The translations under genes were made by a program, and so were the position numbers. The notes under the pieces were generated by a model. The model was not told the origin of the DNA, did not search any database, and worked only from the letters and a program-made list of their open reading frames with translations. A stretch of DNA of 64,000 bases from Phylloscopus collybita (lineage: Eukaryota; Chordata; Aves; Passeriformes; Phylloscopidae): NCBI GenBank assembly GCA_027886175.1, contig JAJNNQ010000040.1:20852001-20916000 (forward strand), written 5' to 3'. Below are positions 24,043-34,828 of the stretch, piece by piece; position 1 is the first letter of the stretch, and every line of letters starts with the position of its first letter.

Positions 24043-26774
24043 TGCATGTTGGTGATGCTTTCTTTTGTTTGTTGTGTACAGGAGTTGTTTGTGTATCACA
24101 AGCATCCAAGATATTTTGGGCCAAATTGTTAGGTGATTTCACTCCCACTTCTGATAATGGAAAGAAAAACTAAACTTGGTGGAATGAGCCAGGAAGGATG
24201 CAGGAGAAGGAGAACCCTGTATAAAGTTGTCTGGAGTTTTTTAAAGATGAGCAACAGTTGCTTTCCCTTTTGATGGACCTATCAGTCCTGAGAATGTCCT
24301 CTTAGAGCCTGTTGACCTCTTGCTTGGTGGCTGAAATTAGGCTGCTTCTTTGCTGCACTTGCTTCAGCTTTTCATGGATAGGAGTAATTTGGTGTTCAAT
24401 GGTTTCATATTGCAGGTTTCCTTGGAGTAGTTTCAAAAGTTAGTGGTATGTGGGAAACATATATGAAACTTTGAGGTGCTGTTGTGATGCACTGTGGTCT
24501 GACCTTGTCTGATAAATAGTCATCATGAAATCTGAACAGTGTCTTTCCCAAAAACTGTTTTGGGTTTTATTATGTTGTGCTTGTCGAGAATCTGCAACTT
24601 AGCTGTCAGCTTGGTCTGTGCCTTAAATAGCAACAGCTCTGGAATAATAGAGGGTTTAAATCTAGTTTCAGGCATTTTGGTAGACATTTATCTCTCCAGA
24701 AATGTTTGCTTAGGACAGTGATGGTGATGTTAATAAACACAGTTGATTTGTGTTTTGTAGGAAGAAACTTAAGTGGAAAGAGTGAAATTCCATGTAGAAG
24801 TACAAAATGCAGCAAAAAGCATATGCATATTTACACTGAATTTTTAAGAGGTGTTCTTATGCAATTGGATGTTATACATACTGGCTTTCAATGCTTCATA
24901 CAGTAAAAAAGAACAAAGTACTGTAAAATATGACCAGAATAATTTTAAAGAGTTTTTTTTCCCCTTTTTTTTTTTCCTCTGCTAGCCATCCTGAGGGTTG
25001 TAAAGAGAGCAGCATTCTTAAATATGCAGTCTAATTAATGTATCCTACATTACCACTACAGTGATCAGAATCCTTAGTGACTAGATTTGCTGCACCAAAA
25101 TGCCTGTATTGAGCCATTAGTCAAAATGAAACATTTTGGCTGCTGAGTAGTGACTGTTGTGACATCGATGCAATATTTAGGATTTGAGGGTTAATAGCTG
25201 ATCTCAACTGAACTCTTACGAAGTACTCAGGGTGGATTGAAATAAAACTGCTGTGAAGACCCATTCTACTTTGGGGGCAAAAAGCAAAAAAAAAAAAAAA
25301 AACTAAGAACATTACTGCTGATGTTTAGCATGTGTCTGTTTTTGTTTTGACATGTGGTGACCACAGAGCTTATTAAACAATGACAGGTTTTAAAATAAGT
25401 TTGTATAATAATTGGTGTGTCCAAAACAAATGCAAGCCCAGGTACTATAAATGGCTTCATATGTAATTCTTCCCAGGGCGAGGGTTTCAGTCAGAGGCAG
25501 TGCATTTTCTCATTCAAAAAGGTGTTTGAAAGATACTGATATTTTCATGTGAAATGGAAGTGGTTTCTTTTGACATGGTGTGAAAGGAGGATGGCTGTTC
25601 ACAAAATCTGCCGCAGTTGCATAATTAGGATTGTGTAACTTTTTAACTTAAAAAACCTCACTTCCCAGAAAATGCAGTTATATTTTCCCTCTGATTTGAA
25701 AATGCTAGGCAAAGGCCTGATATTTGCTTAGTGTTTCCTTTTGGCATGAGAAGAATAGTTACTTTGTACCTAAAAATGTTGCAATATTTACTCAAATTTT
25801 GATTTACTTTTTTTTTCCTGGGAAAACTTGGGGAAAGCTGTATCATATCTTAACAGGGATTTACCAGTACAGCTGTGTTCTCCCCAGTGGCTGCCTGTTT
25901 GCAGTCCTTGTGTGAAAATGATGAAGCATTTCAGCCTTTGTATGTCTTACAGTTAGGAAAATTCTTATATCTGACAATTTTACCAGTTTGAACTCTCCAG
26001 TGAAAATGTTCTTACCCTTCCTACTTTAGGTGATGTTTTATAAGTCTGTAAATGACTACAAACCGCATCCACATGGGAATCTTGCTCTTTGCATGCACTT
26101 TATCCTTCCCAATTGCTGCTAAATTCATAGTTTACTTAATCTGTCCTTTATTAGGTGTGAAATTTCCCTTTCCGATTAACATGTTCCTTTGTGTTGAAAA
26201 AAAAAAAATAAATCTTTAATCTCAGTAATTTTTACCACTTCTTCCAAATGCAAAACTTTCATTGCAGTCCCAGTGGCATCACATAGCATCATTGCTCAGT
26301 GTCCAAGCCTTTCCTTTTCAGAGGTTTTTAGCCCTTTTTGGGCAAGTTTTTTTCTGCATGGTGAAAAGTAATTCTACAAACAGTGCTTGGAAACTATTTG
26401 GCACTACTATGGTTTGGCACAGTATCCTTATGTTTTACTGCTGTGGCTCAGAAGAAAGTGAGATAAAGTTGAGTTTCTGCTGACAGAGAGTAGTCCAAGA
26501 ATTAAGAGCTCATATCTCAGCACTGTTTTGGATACTCCTGGACATTGCTGATGTGTATTTAGTCAATGCTGTTGCTTACTACTTAATTCACCCTTGAGAC
26601 ACATTCATTCTTCTGCAGATAGCACCAATGGGATTAGGCATCATATAAACCTTGTTACAGCCATCAAAATGGTGTTTGAAGAGGACCTTGGTGGGCATCA
26701 GTTTCTGACTGTTTTCTGCATGGGAGCTGTTCTCACTCTTACAAGTCACTGTGTACTACAGTTCAAAAGAAACT

Positions 26775-26803
26775 GGGGAGTGGGGGTGGGGGTATGGGCA
26801 GGG
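26775..26803 (+). other. G-quadruplex motif
   Basis: Five G-runs (4, 5, 5, 3, 3) separated by loops AGT, T, TAT and CA within 29 nt on the + strand, the strand carried by HIVEP2 pre-mRNA. It fits the strict G3+N1-7 pattern with one spare run. Confidence 0.8.
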
Positions 26804-27842
26804 CAAAACAGTTGTGGTATTTTTGTTGCCTTCTGAAATTGTAATAATCCTGGAAGTACTGCCTGTCAGATCTGTCATTGCTCTGCCATTTACTTTTTAA
26901 GGTCCGCATGGGAAATGATTGGTATTTTATTAAACTGTTTTCATTTTTTAACTTGTTCCCCAAGGAAATAAGTACCAGTGTGAAACGAGTAGCAGTTTAT
27001 ATAGTTCTATTGTTTAGTTTCATATCTGAATAATCCCAATCCTTTGCTTTTGTATACCGACAGATTCAGGATGTCCATGTCAGAGGGCAGTTAGACAGAA
27101 CAGGTAGCTTTTTTATTTTCTGACATGCTTCATCAGACTCTTGAAGTTCACGGAAAGATTAGGCAACCAGAAACAAAATACTTACCTGATCCATTAAAAG
27201 CTGTGGGATCAGAGGGATCAATTAACTGCTAATTGGTTGACAAGACTGTTTGACTTGGCATCTCTTTGATAGCAGGATTTTATTCAATTCATGGAGAGAA
27301 GTTGTGATTTGTTTTCAAATTCCTACCTATAAAGGAAATGTTTAAGATTAATTTGGCTCCTGCATAGTTTTTTCTCTCTCTCTCTTTTTTTTTTCTTTTA
27401 ATACTCATCCTGTGGAAATAAGTGTTCAACTGGTCTTTGGCAACGTTAAAGCCTTTTTTTATACTTTCTTTTTCCATCTGGTAGTAATGTGTACATTGTG
27501 TATGATGCTGAAACAGGAAATAGTGATATACTTTTAAGTGAGCAATCCTTGTCATTATAGTTAAAAGGTCAGTGTTAAAGCATTTCTGCTCTGTTGCTTT
27601 TTAAAATACACTCAATTTGAAGTTAAGGTTTCTGGTTGGTGCTGTTTTTCTACAGAGAGTAACAGTTTAAAATTGTATTTGAGATACTTAACATAGCAAA
27701 AACTGAGTGTTTTGCTGCAGCTGTACTCAAAGCATTTATGATACAAACCAGCATCTCTTAATGAAAATCACCCGTGTTTTCTTACTACTGTGTAATTGAA
27801 CATGTTTTGCAATTTTCTCTGTAGATATCTTAGAGGTGTTGC

Positions 27843-27868
27843 ATTAGTTTATTTTCAAATAAACTAAT
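27843..27868. repeat. Perfect hairpin, 11-bp stem, 4-nt loop
   Basis: ATTAGTTTATT (27843-27853) and AATAAACTAAT (27858-27868) are exact reverse complements around TTCA. The sequence is AT-rich, so chance is somewhat more likely than for the other hairpins. Confidence 0.85.
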
Positions 27869-28935
27869 TGTAGCTAATAAATTCAGGTATTTTGTGGGTA
27901 GGATGTAAAAGCCTAAACCTAAGTGGTCTGATTCTGTTTGTTTTTATGAGGAATAAATCTGGAATTATGTCCTTGGATTTGCAGCTCATTGCTTGAGATT
28001 CCTACCAGGTTAATATAGAGCAGAATTTGGCTCTCCTTGTTGTTGGAATAATTTGTCTCATTTTAGTCTCTGTGAGTCAAGTCCCATAATAAGAGGCTCT
28101 TGTTTCATACCTGATTTTTCTGTTAGTGTGTGCTTGACCTCTGACTCAGTAGGGTCACATTCAGAGTCCGGCTCTTCTTCACAGCAAGTACACACAGACA
28201 TTTATATGAAATGTCTGAACAAGTCTAAGATCCCAGAGTTCAGGTGTTAGGGTACAACAGATTTGATAATTTAATTGTTTTCTTAATCGGTTTCAGTGTG
28301 CTCTTAAGCAGACAAATTCCGGTTATTTTCTTCAACATAATCTCATAATGGTCTCAGGTAGTATTTTGAATTATATTAAACAATTAAGAATAAGGTGAAT
28401 TTGGTAAAAGCATAAAATTAATTAAATAATACTACTGCAGTTATCTAAAACATGTTAGATGCCAATTCTCAATGGCTGAGATTCTAAACCAGTTCTCAAC
28501 ATATAAGCCAGATACAGTTCAAGCACTGAAATAATAATTGCACAAATCAAAATGCCAGGTTTTATACCACTTCTAGTTTCACATGCACAGAATCTGTCTC
28601 TTGAAACCAGCAACTACCAGGGACACAAATGTGCCCTCATGAGAGTAAAAGCCTGAAGCTGTTGTTTGGTCACACTGAGGTTGCAGTCTGTCCTTGATGT
28701 ATCTATAGCTGGATCCTCTCAGTGAGTCCCCTCAGTTCCTGGCTTCTTGGGGAATCCTTGTGAGCAATGGAGAACAGATCCTGCCCTGTAGCTTGTCCTC
28801 AAGTAAACTTAGTACAGTTTGTTAGATCATTGTGTACTACGTGTATTCACTGAGCTGTGTTTGGGTTTGTATTGGATGGTACTTTTAAATGACATTTTGA
28901 AGAGTATATTGTAATAATTAGTTCAGCTGCCCAAA

Positions 28936-29066
28936 TTAAAAAACAAAACAAAACAAAAAACCAAAAAAAACCCTCAAAAAACCAAAACCCCACAAAAAAC
29001 CACAATCACAAAAACAAAAACCAAAGAAACCACCCAGAATAACCGGGAAACCCAACCAAACCCATA
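28936..29066. repeat. A/C-rich low-complexity tract, (AAAACC)-like
   Basis: About 130 nt consist almost entirely of A and C, with units AAAAC, AAAACC and CAAAAACC and nearly no T or G. It looks like a degenerated poly(A)-derived repeat. Confidence 0.85.
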
Positions 29067-32000
29067 TGTATTATTCTAAATATTTCAGGATTTTTCCAAA
29101 ACTGTGGTTCTCTGTCTGAAATCCAGAGGGCAGACAGAACATCTGGGGTGGAATTAAATTAACAAATTGGAGTAGTATCTTCAAATCTGAAGAGGTAACA
29201 ACAACAGTTACAAGAGAGAAAGTGGTAGATTAAAATAAATATATCTAACCTGTTTTAAAAGAGCTGCCTTCTTTGATTTGGATGTGCAAAATGATGTTTT
29301 ACAGCTCCTGCCAAACTGCAGCAAAAGCACAGGCAGGCTCCCATTCCCCAGTAATTCAGACTTTGCCAAGTGTCAGTTGGTCACCTTTTTTCTCACTTGT
29401 GTAAAATGCCAAAACTGTACACTCCAAGGTCTGCATTCTTTTGTTACATTGCTACGTAAGATCCTCAGCCCATGAATGAATATATAACCTTGGAAAGAAG
29501 GATGAACAAATGCTTACCTCTCTTCATGCCAGTTAAATCCTTCAGTTCAGAGGTGCACACTGGATGCTGGTTGAGAGCTCTTCTTCAGACTTAGCCCACC
29601 TATGACTTTGCCTATGCAGGAGAAACTATAAGTCCATGTTTTACTAGGGATCCCAGTCTTTTTACATTTTTCACTGGGATATCAGCACCAAGCAGTTCTT
29701 CGGGGAATCTCATTAGTAGGACAGAGGGAAACATGTAGGACAGCAAGTTGAAAGTATGCTTTCTTCCTGAAAGGCCAAGGCAATTTTCTTCTCAGTTGCA
29801 GGTGGGGAAGAGTTCAGAGGTGGCTTCTCTTGTAAGGCTGCTGGGCTTCTCCCAGCCATAAACTAGACTTGCCTAATAAGGGTCTTGGCAGAGGTCTGTG
29901 CATGAATGTAAGGATTTCATAGGAGCCACTGCAGTTTGTCTGTGCTAACACTTGCCCTATAGAATACAAATTCTTCAGGGGCCAGTTACTGTGGTTTTGG
30001 GTCAGCTTTGTGCTGGGAGATCTGGACAGAAAAGATGTAAAACAAGGCTGAATCTGACCATTAGTCATTACGCTAGAGTCAATATTTATTCTGTATGGTA
30101 CACTCAGGATTTAGCCTGGAAGACATAAGCTTCCAATTTGTTCACTTGCAAGAACTGTAATATGAGCTACAAATTGAGAAGCAGTAAAAGTAATATTTTG
30201 CCAAATTTTATTTTAAAGCTGTTGAGTGTAACCATTTTAATGGTCTGAAAAAAAAAGAGGGAAAAAAAAAAAGAAGGAATAATCTTGCAGCTCTGCAGTC
30301 CATCAGATATACATCCCCTGCATACAGCTCACAAAGGCACTCTCGTTTAAAAAGTAGCAATAGGATAATGTTCCTTTCACAAAAGTTTTGAAAAACTTGA
30401 TTTAGTAGGTGCATCTGACATAAATACAGCTCCTGGCTTCCAAGTAATCTTCTCATGTTCAAAGTTTTTGTAGAAGTGAAATGTCCTGTTTTGAAGCAGG
30501 CAGATAGCATAGCTAACGTGACTAGGGGAGCTGGCTCTCGGGCCACATTCCTGCCAGGAAACCTGGCTTGGCCCCCAGCCAGGAAGGACTTTGCAGCTCC
30601 TGTCAAACAATGTGCTCCGTGCAACTCCCATACAGCTTCTGATCCGTGTAGGTGGGCTACTCTTACTCACTCCAGCAGAGCTGAGCCGTGCCAAAGATGT
30701 TGAAAAACTGTGCACTTTTATCATCCTTGGTTCCTTGGTTTGAAATAGGTAGTACTTGAAATATAATGAGTTTCTGCCTATAAAATAGTGTGCATTTGAT
30801 GAAAAGCAATATTTAAAAGCATACTTAATATTTTTTCTAAAGGAGAAATGTCAATCACTTGGAAAAATGGAAGTCTTTTGTTGGTTTAAGCTAGGCTGTG
30901 GATGTAGCCAGATGAGATAGAGTCTTGACTGGATAAAACATACAGAATGCCAACTAGGTTTGCAGTGTCTTACATTTCTCCAGTTATGCCAGTCTCCCAT
31001 TAGGGAGGGGAAAAAGAACAAGAGAAATAATATTAAAGCCATCTTTGACACAGGATGGGTCACAGCTCAAACCAAACCAGAAATTATTGTGTTCATTCTG
31101 GAAAGGGATTTATTTTTTCCCAGCAGAGTGGCTGTTGCCATACTTAAGCCATCAATAATCCCTATAATTGGTCTATACCTGTTTGATAGCGTAGGTTGAA
31201 AAACTGTGTAGAATGTTCTGAAATTGGGCTGAAGAATGGCTTTAACTCTGTAACAGAGTTCTCAGTCCAGAACAGAAAAGTTTTGGATGTATATTAGCAT
31301 CATCTTTTGCTGAAATAAAACCATTGCTGTCACGTTGCTGTGACTGGCAAGTTTCTTCTATAAAGGTCTCTCAGTAAAAGGAGTATGGAAAAGAGAGGAT
31401 ACTCCCATCTTATAGAAATTTCTCCTTCGCCATTTGCAAAATTACCTAATAAGGAGAAGAGTATTTTTCTTTGAAGATGGAAAATAACTTTATGCTCTCT
31501 CAGGGAGGAACATTCACTCTTGTCCCTGTTTCTGCTTTCTCAAGCCACACATTTTCCTTTGCATCTGTGCTCGTATAGTGACATCATTAGCAACCTGTGA
31601 TTGTAGCTCAGCTGCTGGAGCTGGTTGGCCACTTCCCTGCCATTTCCTCCTGAGCCCCTGCCGAGCTGCCCTGCAGTAACCACTTCTGATATAATGTAAC
31701 TTGTGCAAAAGGATTTCTTTTTCCAATTGGACTGACACCTTTTATTTGAGGAAGTGGATTAGGAAATCTAAAAAAAAAAATAAATTATAATTGGGTTGCG
31801 TTTTTCTTTTTTATTTTAGTGAATCAGACAAGAGAGTTATTTTAAAAAGCCATTGGTACATCAAAGCTAAATGACATTATGACCTAAAATATTCTGGCTT
31901 GCATTTGATAACTTGCTGTTATTTTGTACTACAGGGGATTTCTCTACAGTTAAAATTAAAAAAAATATTTTTGAATAAACCAACATTTCATCAGTTATTG

Positions 32001-33176
32001 CTTGCCTAACTACTGATATATTATTTGTACTACTAGTAATTAGTTTATAACAGGTGGCATGGTACTGATTCTATTTGTGTCAAGTTATCAGCCTAAGTCC
32101 ATTTGTTGTTATTAATTACAAATAATTAAAAAGTATTTTTCAATTTTTGTGGGTTTTTTCATTGTAGAGGTTAGTTTTTTATCATTTTTGGTGTTATTCA
32201 ATGGAGAAAAACATGAGTGCGCCAACTTCTTTCTGATAGTTACTAATTGAGGATCATTAAAACAGCCTATATCCCTTACTCTGAAATCTATGTTCCAGCT
32301 GTTTCTAAAGGTCTTTCTTTAGAGATGCTCTGACTTTTGGCATAAATAAAAGCCATAAAGAAATGCTGTCATTGTTGCTTTTGTTATCACATTTGAACAA
32401 ACATCCTTTTCAATGAAACAAAAGCAAAAATCTGTTTTTGAGAAAAAATTGTTGAAAACTGAGAGTCCTCCTTTGATGGGAGAAATGGTCGTAAGGCAAT
32501 GAGATGATGTTCAGGCTCCCTCTTCTCTGAGCTGATCTTTTCAACAATACAGGGTAGCCTGCAGTGTGGTGACAGTCAGAGAGGTGGCAAATCATGGCAG
32601 TCACAGAAGTCTTTTAACCGTGTATTCTTTAATCTTGTTCTGTAAGTTTTGTCCTTGAGAAGGCAGCCGTATATTCTGTAGTAGTATCACACAGGTGTTA
32701 ACTAATTTGGGCACCTACTCCTGTTTCACTGCATTTTCTTGTCCTGAATGGTAACACCCTGACCATGAGTTTGTGCTGGTCCCTGAAACATTTAATGAGA
32801 GGCCTGGAGTCTAAAAGTATTAGCTGGAGAGAGGCATTGAAAGGGGATTTGCCAAGGGGATTCAGGGATAATCCAGGCTTAACAAAGGCATAGGAATGGA
32901 GAGGTACATTGGCAGCTCTCTTTTCACTGATTCAGGAAGGTGGGACTTTATTAGTTTAGACTTTCTGTTATTCATTTACACATTAGAAACCTAAGTCCTT
33001 AAAAACTGTTCATGCTTATAGGCTTCAAATGTAATTTCTCAGACCTCTAAGACACAACACGAAATTTTCCAGTGGATGAGTAAATGAAATTTTCAGACCT
33101 CTACTATAAAGAATAGAAGATTTTTGTCATCATCTATACCTAATATCAAAAATTTCTTATCTTTTTTTTTCCACAG

Positions 33177-33221
33177 GAAATTTGAAGATAGTCATGCCTA
33201 TTAGATGTTTTGACGATGCAG
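33177..33221 (+). other. HIVEP2: Candidate non-coding 5' UTR exon of HIVEP2
   Basis: A 45-nt stretch is bracketed by an excellent acceptor (ten pyrimidines then TTCCACAG, AG at 33175-33176, with a branch-like CCTAAT upstream at about 33140) and a good donor GATGCAG/GTAATT (GT at 33222-33223). HIVEP2 is known to have several non-coding exons before its giant coding exon, so this is the natural candidate for the one just before it. Spliced to 34450, the ATG at 33194 stays open across the junction and runs into the strong-context ATG at 34464, ending at the TAG at 34491. No transcript evidence is available here. Confidence 0.55.
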
Positions 33222-34449
33222 GTAATTATACTGAAAAAAAAAATTAGATGTGCCTATTACCTTTGTGTTTTTCTGCACTTTGCTATTGTTTTTTTAAACC
33301 AAATTAATTTTCTCCACTGGAGGAATGAAAAGTATTCCAGTATCTCTAATACTGATTTTAACCGTTTTCTTTGCTATTGTTAAATCATGGCTGTCTTTAT
33401 AATTTTCACTATTTATCCAGAAGATGTCCTGTGTTTGGATAACATGAAAACAGAAAGCGAACATTCTACTTCAAATTCAAGTGCTGTACTTTTCTGTGAA
33501 AATCATGCCTCTGAGCTTTTGGTCTTTTTAATAGAATTGTGGAAACCCATTGCATTTAAGCATTAAAAATGCATGTATACTTGGATGGAATTGTTTCTAC
33601 AGTGAAATCTAAAATGCTAATGTCACATAAGCACCGTCTCTAATACATTCTTTACATCTAGCAAGACATTCTCACTTGAATTTAACATAGTGATTTGAAG
33701 ATGGAGGTGGGGAAAGGTACCAGTAGCGCTGTGTTTGAAATGCCACTTTGGTGTTTCTTTTTTGACTGTTTAAAAGTAATTTAGAATGTTGAACACCACC
33801 TCCTTATGAAACCAGTTAGATGATCTAAGATAAGAAGTACCTCACTTTAGCAATTTTTTTAGCAATATTCGGTGTGTACCCCAAGTTGACTAGTTGACTG
33901 TAAGAAACAAGCATCTCCATAGTGGAGGGCCATGTACTGTGTCAGAAGCAGCTGTCATGATATGGAAAGATTTCTTCTCTGATCAACCTACTTTGACTTG
34001 AGAGGAAGGCCAGGTGACTAAAGTGTGTGTCTGAACTGTAGGTGAGTAATACTGGATAAGGTAATTCCCACTCACAGTTTTAGGCTTCTATTTTCAGCAG
34101 TGATTTGCTGAAAGAGCTTTGAAAATATGGTGGACTTTTTGACTGTCCCCTGAAAGCCTTCCAAAACTACTCTTTAATTTGGAGTGTGTAGGTCTCTATT
34201 TTCTATTCCTAGAGCTGCTATTGAGTAGTGATTATGCTTGTGTGCAGTCTCTGGAGCCAGTCTTTACTGTGTCTGCTCACAAAAGGGAGTTTTGTGAAAT
34301 GTAGTTACCTTTGCTGAAGTCTCTCAGTAATTTCCATGTAAGGCTAAATAGAAGTGCAACTGACTGAACCCATGTTGTTTAGTATGGCTGTACTAACTGG
34401 TGTGTGCGGGTTTGTTTTGTTTTTGTTTTTTTTTTATATTTCTGTACAG
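33222..34449 (+). other. HIVEP2: Intron before the giant coding exon
   Basis: A 1.2-kb intron, if the 33177-33221 exon is real. Its 3' end has a long T/G-rich tract at 34410-34447. Nothing else was recognised in it. Confidence 0.5.
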
Positions 34450-34828
34450 ATAGCTGTGTCACCATGGAAGAGATGAAGAGAACTTTGCTCTAGGAGATCA
34501 CAACTATCTCTGGATCATTCTGCGTCTCAGTATTTAATAACAATGGAACACGTCCAAATGCTATAACAAGTCTTTGCAAATGTATAATAAACTGTTTAGG
34601 AAAGTCCATGCCATGAACAGAACTGTGTAATACTCTCAGTGCACAGACACAAATCTAATGCCTATAGACTACTGCGTGGAAAGTTCCAAAGAGAAAGAAA
34701 AGTCTGTGAACTTGCAACAGCCCTGGAAAAATGGGAGCAACAAAACTTTAAAAAGCACAGCTTTGGGCACACTCCATGTGTCTGCACAGCTTTCAAGTGA
34801 ACTAGCACTTAAGACCTTGTGTAACAAA
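34450..34828 (+). promoter_or_regulatory. HIVEP2: HIVEP2 5' leader with many uORFs
   Basis: The untranslated part of the giant exon carries short uORFs at 34464-34493 (strong context CACCATGG, 9 codons), 34543-34566 (strong context, 7 codons), 34580-34630 (16 codons), 34608-34616 (2 codons), 34731-34751 (strong context, 6 codons) and 34775-34804 (9 codons). An in-frame stop at 34628-34630 limits N-terminal extension to the ATG at 34658, which would add 57 residues. Such a leader predicts low basal translation or regulated reinitiation at 34829; that consequence is inference. Confidence 0.75.

Larger units (their letters stand above)
10783..33176. other. Non-coding intronic sequence upstream of the small 5' exon
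   Basis: No conserved coding sequence is visible. Contents are the repeats and motifs listed separately, plus homopolymers (A17 at 25286-25302, a pyrimidine block at 27370-27398) and AT-rich stretches with many TAAT cores, for example 21700-22060 and 31770-32160, which look like conserved non-coding elements but cannot be shown to be so from one sequence. Confidence 0.5.
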
